Shown here in pieces: positions 1 to 8,717 of a stretch of DNA of 64,000 nucleotides (the stretch's first letter is position 1; each line of letters opens with the position of its first letter). The position numbers and the translations under genes were made by a program. Origin of the DNA: Acidimicrobiaceae bacterium (lineage in GTDB: Bacteria; Actinomycetota; Acidimicrobiia; Acidimicrobiales; RAAP-2); NCBI GenBank assembly GCA_027315315.1, contig DAHUYG010000038.1:16074-80073 (forward strand), read 5' to 3'. A model generated the notes under the pieces. That model saw only the letters and a program-made list of their open reading frames with translations. It did no database searches and had not been told where the DNA came from.

Positions 1-202
1 ACGGTTGCCGGCCGCGCCCCGAGGGAGCTCCGCCGCGCTTGGTCGTCGACGCCGCTCGCTGCTGGTGACCACCGGACTGGGAGCGCTGCGCCTGCCCGGA
101 GCGTCCCCGCCCGCCGCGGCGGCGGCGTCGGCCCCCGCCCCCCGGCCGGGACCCGCCGCCCTGGGGATTGCCCCCGCTGTTCGGACGGTCAGAGTCGGGC
201 AT
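1..202 (-). CDS. Partial CDS, Arg/Gly-rich N-terminus, function unknown
   Basis: Reading leftward from an ATG at 202 gives an open frame that runs off the window edge after 67 codons. The visible part begins MPDSDRPNSGGNPQGGGSRP and continues as a low-complexity, strongly basic stretch rich in Gly, Arg, Gln and Ser, as in disordered N-terminal tails of some RNA- or membrane-associated actinobacterial proteins. It lies 37 nt downstream of pimA on the same strand, so it may be the next gene of that operon. The plus-strand ORF in the track (5-331) is its shadow. No domain is visible and no function can be given. Confidence 0.5.
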   Translation of the reverse strand, partial: MPDSDRPNSGGNPQGGGSRPGGGGRRRRRGGRGRSGQAQRSQSGGHQQRAASTTKRGGAPSGRGRQP

Positions 203-239
203 CGGTCGCTCAGGCTACAGAACGACCGGAGGTCCCTTG

Positions 240-1319
240 TCACCGAGCGAGCACCCGCTCGTAGATTTCCACGTAGCGCCCGGCGAGCCGCTCCATCGAC
301 CACCCCTGGGCGTGGGCGAGCGCGGCGTTGAGGGCCCCGGGCGAGGCGCGCCCGGTCCCGAGCTCGGCCTCGGCGAGCGCCTCGTCCAGGGCAGAGGCCA
401 GGGCCGCCGGGTCCCCGGGCGCCACCAGCCGGGCGTGCCCGCCGGCCGCCTCGCGGTACCCCTCGATGTCCGAGGCGATGACCGAGCAGCGGGCGGCCAT
501 CGCCTCGAGCAGCACCACCCCGAAGGATTCGCCCCCGAGCGACGGAGCGACGAGCACCCGGGCGGCGGCGAGGCGCGTCGCCTTCTCGGCATCGTCGACC
601 GCCCCGAGCCAATGCAGCGAGTCGCTCGCCGGGTGCCGGCGGCGCAGCTCGGCGGTGGCCGGCCCCTCGCCGATCACCCACAGCTCGGCGGGTCGGGTCC
701 GGCGCTCGAACGCCTCGAGGAGGACGGCCAGGCCCTTGCGCCGTTCGTGGCGACCGACGAAGACGACGCTCGGCTTGTCGGCCCGGGCCGGCGTCGCCCC
801 GGCGTAGGAGTCGAGATCGACCCCGTTGAAGAGGACCTCGAACTCGCCCCCGGCGAAACGGGCCACGTTGTCGCGGGCCGACTCGGAGACCGCGCACCGG
901 GCCGCCAGCCGGCGCGAGACGAGGCGGACCGCCGGCCGCAGCACGCGGTACAGGGCGCTCGAGCCGTTGCGGTGGAAGGTCCCCACCACCGGGGCCCGGG
1001 TGCGCAGCAGGCACCCGTAGTTGATGAGCGGGGCGAGCGGCTCGTGGAGGTGGACGACGTCGGGCCGGACCGAGTCGAGCGCCCGGGCGGCCCGGACCGC
1101 TGCGAGCGGCGACAGGGCGAGCGGTGCCACCGAACCGTTCGCCCGCACCCCGAGCGAGCGCCCGAGGGTGACCTCGCCGTCCGATCGACCCGGCGGGCCC
1201 GGAGAGAGCACCACCACCTCGTGGCCGAGGCCCCGCAGTGCCCGGGCGAGCCCGCGCACCTGGCCCTGGACCCCGCCGGGGACCCCGAGGTCATAGGGCG
1301 AGACCATCGCCACCCGCAT
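240..1319 (-). CDS. pimA: Phosphatidylinositol alpha-mannosyltransferase (PimA-like, GT4)
   Basis: GT-B fold glycosyltransferase of 359 aa, predicted to move mannose from GDP-mannose to the inositol ring of phosphatidylinositol on the inner face of the membrane, the first step of PIM synthesis. The N-terminus carries the PimA-type glycine loop GVPGGVQ (about residues 13-19). The C-terminal half has the GT4 donor-site pattern (VFVGRHERRKGL near 185; GESFGVVLLEAMA near 263). The start lies 10 nt downstream of the acyltransferase stop, and the order pgsA-acyltransferase-pimA matches the mycobacterial Rv2612c-Rv2610c block. This synteny makes PimA more likely than another GT4, but the exact acceptor is inferred. 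Confidence 0.85.
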   Translation of the reverse strand: MRVAMVSPYDLGVPGGVQGQVRGLARALRGLGHEVVVLSPGPPGRSDGEVTLGRSLGVRANGSVAPLALSPLAAVRAARALDSVRPDVVHLHEPLAPLINYGCLLRTRAPVVGTFHRNGSSALYRVLRPAVRLVSRRLAARCAVSESARDNVARFAGGEFEVLFNGVDLDSYAGATPARADKPSVVFVGRHERRKGLAVLLEAFERRTRPAELWVIGEGPATAELRRRHPASDSLHWLGAVDDAEKATRLAAARVLVAPSLGGESFGVVLLEAMAARCSVIASDIEGYREAAGGHARLVAPGDPAALASALDEALAEAELGTGRASPGALNAALAHAQGWSMERLAGRYVEIYERVLAR

Positions 1320-1329
1320 GCTCAGTCGC

Positions 1330-2295
1330 TCACCTGGAGCGGCGGGCCCGCTCGGCCTCGAAGTCGCTCGGCCAGGCCGGCTGGAACATGTGCCACTGCT
1401 CGGGCGCCCGGCGGATGTAGTCCTCGAACTCGCGGGCGATGGCCTGGGTGATCCGGGCGACGTCGGTGCGGAACGAGCCGGTCCGGGTGGTGTCGATCGG
1501 GCCGCGGATCACGGCGAGGTGGCCAAGGGCGGGCCCGATGTAGACGGCGGTCGCCACGAGCACGGCGCCGGTCCGCATGGCAAGGGTGGCCGGCCCGGCC
1601 GGGAAGGTCGTCGTCTCCCCGAAGAACTCGACTTCGACACCGCTGCCAACGAGATCCCGGTCGCACAACAGGCCCACGAGGCCCCCGGAGCGAAGCGTCT
1701 TGATCAGCGCCGCGCTCGCGTCCTTGTCGAGCGGGACGATCCGCAGCCCCATCGCCCGGCGCTGCTCGATGAACCACTCGAAGAGCTCGGGAGGGTCGAG
1801 CACCTCGGCCACCGAGGTCATGGGGTAGCCGACGGAATCGAGCCACGAGCCGCCCCACTCCCAGCTCCCGACGTGGGGCAGGGCCATCACCACCCCGTTG
1901 CCCTGCGCCATGGCCTTGTCGAGGATCTCCCGGCCCTCGACCGCGAAGCGCGAGTCGACGAGCTCCTTGGAGAGCTTGGGCAGCCGGGCGCCCTCCACCC
2001 AGTAGCGGGCGTAGGCGAGATAGGCCTCGCGGGTCTTGGCTGCGAGCAGCCGGTCGTCGGGCTCTGCGCCCGTGGTGTCGCGCAGTACCCGTCGGAGATG
2101 CTCGACGCGCATGCGCACCGTCATGGAGTGCCCCCGTCGCATGGCGAGGGCGACGGCCGCGGCGGCGGCCCGTGCCGCGGGCTCGGGGAGGTTGCGCAGG
2201 CAGCGTGCGAGCCCCGTGTAGAGGTAGAAGGCGGTGCGCTTGCGCGCCCGGTACCGGAGCGAGGCCATCGGCGCCCGAAGCTCGGCTGGACTCAA
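1330..2295 (-). CDS. Phosphatidylinositol mannoside acyltransferase (PatA-like, HtrB/LpxL superfamily)
   Basis: A 321-aa lysophospholipid-type acyltransferase predicted to acylate the mannose of PIM1/PIM2 at the cytoplasmic membrane surface. The catalytic HX4E motif is visible as HVGSWE (about residue 140), followed by the usual basic and hydrophobic blocks, and a hydrophobic N-terminal helix follows the basic start. The ORF start is a TTG overlapping the pgsA stop as TTGA; an ATG 27 nt further in (MASLRYRARKR) is an alternative. It lies between pgsA and pimA in the same order as in mycobacteria (Rv2611c), which supports the PIM role. Confidence 0.83.
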   Translation of the reverse strand: MSPAELRAPMASLRYRARKRTAFYLYTGLARCLRNLPEPAARAAAAAVALAMRRGHSMTVRMRVEHLRRVLRDTTGAEPDDRLLAAKTREAYLAYARYWVEGARLPKLSKELVDSRFAVEGREILDKAMAQGNGVVMALPHVGSWEWGGSWLDSVGYPMTSVAEVLDPPELFEWFIEQRRAMGLRIVPLDKDASAALIKTLRSGGLVGLLCDRDLVGSGVEVEFFGETTTFPAGPATLAMRTGAVLVATAVYIGPALGHLAVIRGPIDTTRTGSFRTDVARITQAIAREFEDYIRRAPEQWHMFQPAWPSDFEAERARRSR

Positions 2296-3119
2296 GAAGG
2301 TGCGTCGCTCGACGGGCGTCCGACCCGCACCCGGCGGTTGCCGGCCCGCCGGAGGCGCCCGCTCCGGCTGGCGAGCGGGGCCTCAGAGCGACGGGCCCGC
2401 CAGCGCGCCGCCGGCTGGGCGCTGCGCCCGGAACGCTCCCCCGAGGCCCGCGCCTCTCGCCGGGCGCGCCAGCGGGAGTCGACCCTCGCCTCGCGCCAGC
2501 GGGAACGCCCGGTGCGATCGGCCACCACGCGGGGCGGGCCCTCGGCTTGGCGCCAGGCCCGGGCGAAGCGGCCGAGCGCGGTCGCGCTCGTCAGGCCGAG
2601 GAGGACCCAGAGGTCCGGGAGGAGGAGCGACGAGCTGATGAAGCCGGCGCCGAGGAGGATCATGCGCTCGGCCCGCTCCATGAGCCCCCCGGTGGCCCCG
2701 CCGATGCCGAGGGCGTCGGCCTTGGCCCGCTGGTAGGAGATGAGCGAGGTCACGCCCAAGATCGCGAGCGGCAAGAGCACGAGGTGGCCCCGGTGGGTCG
2801 AGACCAGGTACCAGCTCACGCCGCCCATCAACAGCGCGTCGCTCACCCGGTCGACCACCGAGTCGAAGAAGGCGCCGCGCACCGAGGTCGTCCCGGCGGC
2901 CTTGGCGACGGGGCCGTCCAGCAGGTCGTGCAGCCCGGTCAAGGTGAGCAGGAAGATCGCGATAACGAGGTGGCCGGTCGCAACCATCCAGGCCGTCGCC
3001 ATCGCCGAGACGAGGCCGGTCGCCGTGAGCACGTCCGCGGTGACCCCGTGCCGATGCAGTGCGGCCCCGACGGGACCGGTGCGCCGGTCGACCGCCTCGC
3101 GCCAGCGACCATCGAACAT
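2292..3119 (-). CDS. pgsA: CDP-alcohol phosphatidyltransferase (PIP/PI synthase, PgsA-like)
   Basis: Integral membrane enzyme of the CDP-alcohol phosphatidyltransferase family, predicted to join CDP-diacylglycerol to inositol phosphate. The family signature is present as DGPVAKAAGTTSVRGAFFD followed by SVVD (residues about 69-92), with Lys where the canonical DGXXAR motif has Arg. Several hydrophobic helices follow. The last 90 or so residues form an Arg/Ala/Ser-rich, non-membrane tail that is unusual for the family, whose members are normally about 200-230 aa. It begins the leftward pgsA-acyltransferase-pimA operon. Substrate choice (inositol phosphate versus glycerol phosphate) is taken from synteny. 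Confidence 0.8.
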   Translation of the reverse strand: MFDGRWREAVDRRTGPVGAALHRHGVTADVLTATGLVSAMATAWMVATGHLVIAIFLLTLTGLHDLLDGPVAKAAGTTSVRGAFFDSVVDRVSDALLMGGVSWYLVSTHRGHLVLLPLAILGVTSLISYQRAKADALGIGGATGGLMERAERMILLGAGFISSSLLLPDLWVLLGLTSATALGRFARAWRQAEGPPRVVADRTGRSRWREARVDSRWRARREARASGERSGRSAQPAARWRARRSEAPLASRSGRLRRAGNRRVRVGRPSSDAPS

Positions 3120-3289
3120 GTCCCATCAAGGGTACCACCGGGGTCCCGGTGCACCCCCGGGACGAGCGGAAACGACGGGCGCGTCCGGTGCGAGCGACCC
3201 TATGCTCGACGACGACGACGCCCCTCCCGCCCGGCCCGACGCGGCCAGGGAGCGGACGCTCGCACGGGAGATCCAGGGGAGGTGGGGCC

Positions 3290-5323
3290 GTGGCGACGCT
3301 CTCGCCATCGTCGATCCGCAACGTGTGCCTGATCGGGCACCACGGGGCGGGCAAGACCGCGCTGGCCGAGGCGCTCCTCGCGGTGACCGGGACCATCCCT
3401 CGCCTCGGCTCGGTGGAGAAGGGCACGACGGTCTGCGACTTCGAGCCCGAGGAGACCCAGCGCCAGCTCTCGGTCTCGCTCGCCATCGCCCCCTTCGAGC
3501 TCGACGGCGTCAAGGTCAACCTCCTCGACGTGCCGGGCTACCCGGACTTCTCGGCGGAGCTGGCGATCGCGCTCGCGATGAGCGACCTCGCCGTGCTCGT
3601 GGTGAGCGCGACCGACGGGGTCCAGGGGCAGACCGAGGAGGCCTGGCGCGCCGCGGCGGCCGCCGGTGTGCCGCGCATGATCGTGGTGTCAAAGCTCGAC
3701 CGCGAGCGGGCCGACTTCGAGCGGGTGCTCGGCGAGATCCGCTCGGCCTTCGGCGCCGGGGTCGCGCCGGTCGAGCTGCCGATCGGGACCGAGGCCGCCT
3801 TCCGGGGCGTGATCGATCTCCTCGACGACACCGCCACGCTCTATGACCCCTCGGCGACCCCGCCGGCCAGGGGTTCTGAGGGCCCGATCCCCGAGGACCT
3901 CGCGAACCACGAGCACGAGGTCCACGAGCAGTTGGTCGAGGGGATCGTCGTCGCCGACGACGATCTCATGGCCCGCTACCTCGAGGGCGAGCCGATCGAG
4001 CGCAGCGAGCTGCAGAAGGCCCTGGCCTCGGGCATCGGGTCGGCGAGCGTCTTCCCGGTCCTGTGCGCGTCGGCGGTCTCGGGGGTCGGCGTGGACCGCC
4101 TGGCCAACGTCCTGGTCGAGCTGGCGCCGCCGGCCGACCACCGCTACCCGGTCGAGGTGCTGGCCGGGGACACGACGAGCGAGGTCGACTGCGACCCCCA
4201 GGGCCAACCGCTGCTCGTCGTGTGCAAGACGCTCTCGGACCAGCACGCCGGGCGCATCTCTCTCTGCAAGGTGGTCTCGGGCACCATCCGGCCCGACACC
4301 GTGCTCGTGAACACGAGGACCCGGTCCGAGGAGCGCCTCCACGTCCTCGAGCTGCTGCGGGGCCACGCGACAGCGCCATTGGCCGAGGCGGTGGCCGGCG
4401 ACTTCGTGGCGGTCCCCCGCCTGAGCGGGACCAGGACCGGCGATACGCTGGCCCCGAAGGGCTCGCCGGTCTCCTTCGCCTTCCCCGACCCCGACCCGCC
4501 GGCCCTCCGGGCGGCCGTCAAGCCGAGCTCGCGGGCCGATGAGGACAAGCTCATGACCTCGCTCCAGCGCCTGGCCGAGGAGGACCCCTCGATCGACGTG
4601 ACGCGGATCGACGAGACCCATCAGACCGTGCTCGGCTCGGCGGGCGAGGTGCACCTCTCGATCACCCTCGAGCGCCTCACCCGCAAGTTCGGGGTCCACG
4701 TCGAGCGCGAGGAGGTCATCGTCCCCTACCGCGAGACGGTCACCCAGGCCTCCGAGGCCGAGGGCCGCTACAAGAAGCAGACCGGCGGCCACGGCCAGTT
4801 CGGGGTGGTGCACCTGCGCATCGAGCCCTTGGCGCGCGGCGAGGGGTTCCAGTTCCACGACGAGGTGGTGGGCGGGGCGATCCCCCGCCAGTACATCCCG
4901 GCCGTGGAGAAGGGCGTCATGGAGGCGATGGAACAGGGCGGCCAGTTCGGCTACCGGGTCGTCGACGTCTCGGTCACCTGTGACGACGGCAAGTACCACT
5001 CGGTCGACTCCTCGGAGATGAGCTTCAAGATGGCGGGCGCGCTCGCGTTCAAGACCGCGCTCGAGAAGGCCGGCGGGGTCGTGCTCGAGCCCATCTCACG
5101 GCTCGTGGTGACGGTGCCGGCCGAGCTCCAGGGCGACGTGCTCGGGGACCTGCACGCGAAGCGCGGCCGGGTGCAGGGCACCGAGTCGGCCGACGGGTTG
5201 CAGACCATCACCGCCCTCGTGCCGACCGCCGAGCTCTCGCGCTACGCGGTCGACCTGCGCGCGATCACCGGCGGTCGCGGCCACTTCCAGGCCGCCCACG
5301 ACCACTACGACGTCAAGCCCTGA
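3290..5323 (+). CDS. Elongation factor G-like GTPase (EF-G2 / FusA2 type)
   Basis: A 677-aa translational GTPase of the EF-G-like group, distinct from canonical EF-G. G1 is GHHGAGKT (residues 16-23), G3 is DVPGYPDF (near 78), and G4 reads SKLD instead of the usual NKxD. The switch I RGITI block is replaced by EKGTTVCDFEPEE, as in the EF-G2 paralogues. Domains II-V follow, including the domain IV/V region near KKQTGGHGQFG. I chose the GTG at 3290 because the purine-rich GGGGAGGTGGGG lies just upstream; the longer ORF reaches back over the divergent pgsA start. Its cellular task is not established in this family. It separates pgsA from the HIT gene on the opposite strand. Confidence 0.85.
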   Translation: MATLSPSSIRNVCLIGHHGAGKTALAEALLAVTGTIPRLGSVEKGTTVCDFEPEETQRQLSVSLAIAPFELDGVKVNLLDVPGYPDFSAELAIALAMSDLAVLVVSATDGVQGQTEEAWRAAAAAGVPRMIVVSKLDRERADFERVLGEIRSAFGAGVAPVELPIGTEAAFRGVIDLLDDTATLYDPSATPPARGSEGPIPEDLANHEHEVHEQLVEGIVVADDDLMARYLEGEPIERSELQKALASGIGSASVFPVLCASAVSGVGVDRLANVLVELAPPADHRYPVEVLAGDTTSEVDCDPQGQPLLVVCKTLSDQHAGRISLCKVVSGTIRPDTVLVNTRTRSEERLHVLELLRGHATAPLAEAVAGDFVAVPRLSGTRTGDTLAPKGSPVSFAFPDPDPPALRAAVKPSSRADEDKLMTSLQRLAEEDPSIDVTRIDETHQTVLGSAGEVHLSITLERLTRKFGVHVEREEVIVPYRETVTQASEAEGRYKKQTGGHGQFGVVHLRIEPLARGEGFQFHDEVVGGAIPRQYIPAVEKGVMEAMEQGGQFGYRVVDVSVTCDDGKYHSVDSSEMSFKMAGALAFKTALEKAGGVVLEPISRLVVTVPAELQGDVLGDLHAKRGRVQGTESADGLQTITALVPTAELSRYAVDLRAITGGRGHFQAAHDHYDVKP

Positions 5324-5363
5324 CCGGCTGCTGGCCGAAGACCGCGGCGAGCGGGGACCGTCG

Positions 5364-6140
5364 ATGCGCGTCGAGCTGATCGCTCCGGAGGGGCTGCCGG
5401 TCTTCGGGCGCGGCGACGACCTGGCGCGGCTCTTGCTCGACGCGCTGGCGCGCGAGCACGAGTCGCTCGTCGAGCGCGACGTCGTGGTGGTGACGGCCAA
5501 GGTGCTGTCTAAGGTGCAAGGAAGGGTCCTCGACCTCGCGACGGTGGTCCCGAGCGAGCGGGCGCTGGGCCTCGGGGCGCTAACCGAGAAGGACCCGAGG
5601 CTGGTCGAGGTGGTGCTGCGCGAGAGCACCGAGGTCCTGCGGGCCCGCCCGGGGAACCTCCTCGTCCGGCACCGCAACGGCTGGATCTCGGGCATGGCCG
5701 GGGTCGACCGGTCGAACCTCGGCGACGAGGAGCGCGTCCTGCTCCTGCCCGAGGACCCCGACGGGAGCGCCGAGGCCCTCCGGGCACGCCTGTTGGAGCT
5801 CGCAGGCGTCGAGGTCGGGGTCGTCGTCAGCGACTCGCACGGCCGCCCCTTTCGCATCGGGAATACCGGCGTCGCGCTCGGGGCCGCCGGCATCTGTTCG
5901 GTGCGGCGTCTCGAGGGCCAGCCCGACCTCTTCGGCCGGCCGCTCACCGGGGCGTCGATCGTGCCCACGGCCGATCTTTTGGCCTCCGCCGCCATCCTGC
6001 TCGCCGGCGAGGCCGACGAGGGTCGGCCGGTCGTCGTCGTCCGCGGGCTCGATCTCGGGAGCGACCCGAGCGCGGCGGCCGAGCTCATCCGACCCGCCGG
6101 CTCCGACCTCTTCGCGTCGCCCGATCGCGACTACCGCTGA
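5364..6140 (+). CDS. cofE: Coenzyme F420-0:L-glutamate ligase (CofE)
   Basis: A 258-aa single-domain F420-0:gamma-glutamyl ligase, which adds glutamate residues to F420-0 using GTP. Supporting segments are VVVTAKVLSKVQGR (residues 41-54), the RHRNGWISGMAGVDRSN block (near 102-118) and VVVSDSHGRPFRIGNTG (near 154-170). These are typical CofE metal- and nucleotide-site sequences. The C-terminal FMN/nitroreductase domain of mycobacterial FbiB is absent. It begins 40 nt after the EF-G-like gene and is probably co-transcribed with it. NpdG and a DDN-type protein in the same window fit an F420-using organism. Confidence 0.9.
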   Translation: MRVELIAPEGLPVFGRGDDLARLLLDALAREHESLVERDVVVVTAKVLSKVQGRVLDLATVVPSERALGLGALTEKDPRLVEVVLRESTEVLRARPGNLLVRHRNGWISGMAGVDRSNLGDEERVLLLPEDPDGSAEALRARLLELAGVEVGVVVSDSHGRPFRIGNTGVALGAAGICSVRRLEGQPDLFGRPLTGASIVPTADLLASAAILLAGEADEGRPVVVVRGLDLGSDPSAAAELIRPAGSDLFASPDRDYR

Positions 6141-6156
6141 GGGGCGGGGCCGGTCC

Positions 6157-6669
6157 TCAGCGGCCCCAGGCGGCGTGCCGCTTCTCCCAGGCGACGGGGA
6201 GCGACTCGGGGATCACCCGGACGCCCGCCACCGAGGTCATGAAGTTGGTATCGCCGGACCACCGGGGCACCACGTGGAGGTGCAGGTGCCGCGGGATGCC
6301 GGCGCCGGCGGCCCGCCCGAGATTGGCGCCCATGTTCATCCCCTCGGGCCGATAGGCGACGCGCAGCGCCCGCAGCGCCGCCCGGGTCGTCGCCCACAGC
6401 TCGGCCGACTCGTCCTCACCCAGCTCCTCGGGGTCCTCCACGTGCGCGAGCGGCAGCACCAACAGGTGCCCGCTCGCATAGGGGTACGCGTTCAAGACGG
6501 CGAAGCACGTCTTGCCCCGGTGCACGACGCCGTTGTCCGGACTTGGCGGACCGCTCCCTGCGATCGCGCAGAAGACGCAGCCGCCGTCCTCGCCCCGGCG
6601 CTCGGCCTCGGTCGCCCGCGCCACGTACTCGTGGCGCCAGCCCGCCCAGAGCTGCTCGAGGCCGCTCAC
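6157..6669 (-). CDS. HIT-family hydrolase/phosphorylase (Rv2613c-like)
   Basis: A 170-aa histidine-triad protein related to the mycobacterial AP4A phosphorylase next to thrS. It has a CxxC pair (CVFC, residues 31-34) and the catalytic HIT motif HLHLHVVPRW near residue 130, so a nucleotidyl phosphate substrate is expected. The GTG start overlaps the thrS stop as GTGA, so the two are translationally coupled. In mycobacteria the next genes are pgsA-acyltransferase-pimA; here they lie 3 kb on, beyond the inserted EF-G-like and cofE genes. The exact substrate is not readable from sequence. Confidence 0.88.
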   Translation of the reverse strand: MSGLEQLWAGWRHEYVARATEAERRGEDGGCVFCAIAGSGPPSPDNGVVHRGKTCFAVLNAYPYASGHLLVLPLAHVEDPEELGEDESAELWATTRAALRALRVAYRPEGMNMGANLGRAAGAGIPRHLHLHVVPRWSGDTNFMTSVAGVRVIPESLPVAWEKRHAAWGR

Positions 6670-8672
6670 GAGCCGGCTGCCGCCGCCTTGGGCTGGGGTC
6701 CGGTCGCGCGCGTGGCGACCTCCTCGGTGACCTCTGCGACGAAGCGCTCGAGCGGCACGCCGCGCTCGTCGCGCTCGGCGCCCCGGCGGTTCACCCCGAT
6801 GGTGCCGGCCTCGACGTCGCGGTCCCCCACCACCACGACGTGGGGGATCTTCTGGGTCTTGGCCCGCGCCACGCGCGCCCCCACCCCCGAGTCGGCCGAA
6901 TCGACCGTGGCCCGCAGCCCCGCCCCCACGAGGCGCGCCAGCACCGCCTCGGCGTAGGGCTGGTTGTCGGCCTTGACCGGCAGCACGCGCACCTGCTCGG
7001 GCATGAGCCAGGTGGGCAGGGCGCCCGCGTAGTGCTCGAGGAGGATGGCGAGGAACCGCTCGACCGAGCCGAAGAGCGCTCGGTGCAACATGACCGGGCG
7101 GTGCCGGGCGTTGTCCGACCCCACGTACTGGAGGCCGAAGCGCTGGGGCAGCTGGAAGTCGACCTGGATGGTCGACACCTGCCAGGTGCGGCCGATCGCG
7201 TCGCGGGCCTGGACCGAGATCTTCGGGCCGTAGAAGGCGCCGCCGCCCGGGTCAAGGACGAGCTCGAGCCCGGCGCTGCGGGCGGCCACCTCCAGCGCCT
7301 CGGTCGCGACCTCCCACTCCTCGTCGGTCCCGAGCGCCTTGTCCTCGGGCTTGGTCGACAGCTCGAGGTAGAAGTCCTCGAGTCCGAAGTCGCGCAGCAT
7401 CCCGAGCACGAAGCCGAGGAGCGAGTCGATCTCGGCCGGCATCTGCTCGAGCGCGCAGAAGATGTGCGAGTCGTCCATCGTGAGGCCGCGGACCCGGGTG
7501 AGCCCGTGGACCACGCCCGACAGCTCGTAGCGGTAGACGACCCCGAACTCGAAGAGCCGCATCGGCAGCTCCCGGTAGGACCGCTGGCGCGACTGGTAGA
7601 TGAGGATGTGGAACGGGCAGTTCATGGGCTTCAGGTAGTAGAGCTGCCCGCCGTCGAGCTCCATCGGCGGGTACATCCCCTCGGCGAAGGACACGAGATG
7701 CCCCGACACCTCGAAGAGCTCGCGCTTGGTGATGTGGGGTGTGGCGACGAAGAGGTAGCCGCCCTCCTCGTGGCGCCGCCGGGAGTAGTCCTCCATGACC
7801 CGGCGGATCATGCCGCCCTTCGGGTGGAAGACCGGGAGCCCCGAGCCGATCTCCTCGGGGAACGAGAACAGGTCGAGCTCGGCGCCGATCTTGCGGTGGT
7901 CGCGCCGTTCGGCCTCCTCCAGGCGGTGCAGGTGTTCGGCCAGGGCCGCCTTGGACTCCCAGGCGGTGCCGTAGATGCGCTGGAGCTGGGGACGCTTCTC
8001 GTCGCCGCGCCAGTAGGCCCCGGCCACCCGGGTGAGCGAGAAGTGGCCGAGGCGGCCGGTCGAGGGCACGTGGGGGCCCCGGCACAGATCGACGAAGTCC
8101 TCGCCGTTGGCATACGTCGAGATCGCAGCGGCGCCGTCGGACGCCGCGGCGTCGTGCTCCTCGGCCCCGTCGCGGACCGCCTCGATGATCTCGCGCTTGA
8201 AGGGCTGGTCCCGGAAGATCACGAGCGCCTCGTCGATCGTGTGCTCGCTGCGGACGAAGGGCTGGTCCGAGGCGATGATCTCGCGCATCGCCTCGTCGAC
8301 CCGGCCGAGGTCCTCCTCGCTGAAGTGCGCGCCCCCCGGCAGCTCGAAGTCGTAGTAGAAGCCGTCCTCGATGGCCGGTCCGATCGCGTAGTGCGCGCCG
8401 GGCCACAGGCGCAGAACCGCCTGGGCCATGACGTGCGCGGTCGAGTGGCGGATGACGTCGCGGCCGGGCCCCGTCGCATCGGTGACGATCGCGACCTCGG
8501 CTCCGTCGGGCAGCACCGTCGCCAGGTCGACCTCGGCGCCGTCCACCGTCGCGGCCACCGCCGCCTTGGCCAGGCCGCTCCCGATCGACCGGGCGAGCTC
8601 GCCGGCCGTCGTGCCCGCTGCCAGCACCTTGTCGGAGCCGTCGGGGAGCCGGATCGAGATGTCGCCTGCCAT
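6666..8672 (-). CDS. thrS: Threonine--tRNA ligase
   Basis: Full-length class II ThrRS of 668 aa, charging tRNA-Thr. The order is an N-terminal TGS domain (DISIRLPDGSDKV, residues 4-16), the editing-type second domain with HSTAHVMAQAV (near 76), and the catalytic core. In the core, motif 2 is visible in FGVVYRYE and RVRGLTMDDSHIFC, and the zinc-site cysteine in LKPMNCPFH. The C-terminal anticodon-binding domain holds VRVLPVKADNQPYAE. It is the leftward gene before the coupled HIT gene. Confidence 0.96.
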   Translation of the reverse strand: MAGDISIRLPDGSDKVLAAGTTAGELARSIGSGLAKAAVAATVDGAEVDLATVLPDGAEVAIVTDATGPGRDVIRHSTAHVMAQAVLRLWPGAHYAIGPAIEDGFYYDFELPGGAHFSEEDLGRVDEAMREIIASDQPFVRSEHTIDEALVIFRDQPFKREIIEAVRDGAEEHDAAASDGAAAISTYANGEDFVDLCRGPHVPSTGRLGHFSLTRVAGAYWRGDEKRPQLQRIYGTAWESKAALAEHLHRLEEAERRDHRKIGAELDLFSFPEEIGSGLPVFHPKGGMIRRVMEDYSRRRHEEGGYLFVATPHITKRELFEVSGHLVSFAEGMYPPMELDGGQLYYLKPMNCPFHILIYQSRQRSYRELPMRLFEFGVVYRYELSGVVHGLTRVRGLTMDDSHIFCALEQMPAEIDSLLGFVLGMLRDFGLEDFYLELSTKPEDKALGTDEEWEVATEALEVAARSAGLELVLDPGGGAFYGPKISVQARDAIGRTWQVSTIQVDFQLPQRFGLQYVGSDNARHRPVMLHRALFGSVERFLAILLEHYAGALPTWLMPEQVRVLPVKADNQPYAEAVLARLVGAGLRATVDSADSGVGARVARAKTQKIPHVVVVGDRDVEAGTIGVNRRGAERDERGVPLERFVAEVTEEVATRATGPQPKAAAAGS

Positions 8673-8717
8673 GCGCCAGGGTACCGTTCGCCCGCCAGGC
8701 CGAAGAAAGCCGCGCGC

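Noticed and set aside
5-331. Plus-strand ORF of 108 aa at the left edge
   Set aside because: Low-complexity Ala/Pro/Arg sequence opposite a better minus-strand N-terminus and the pimA end.
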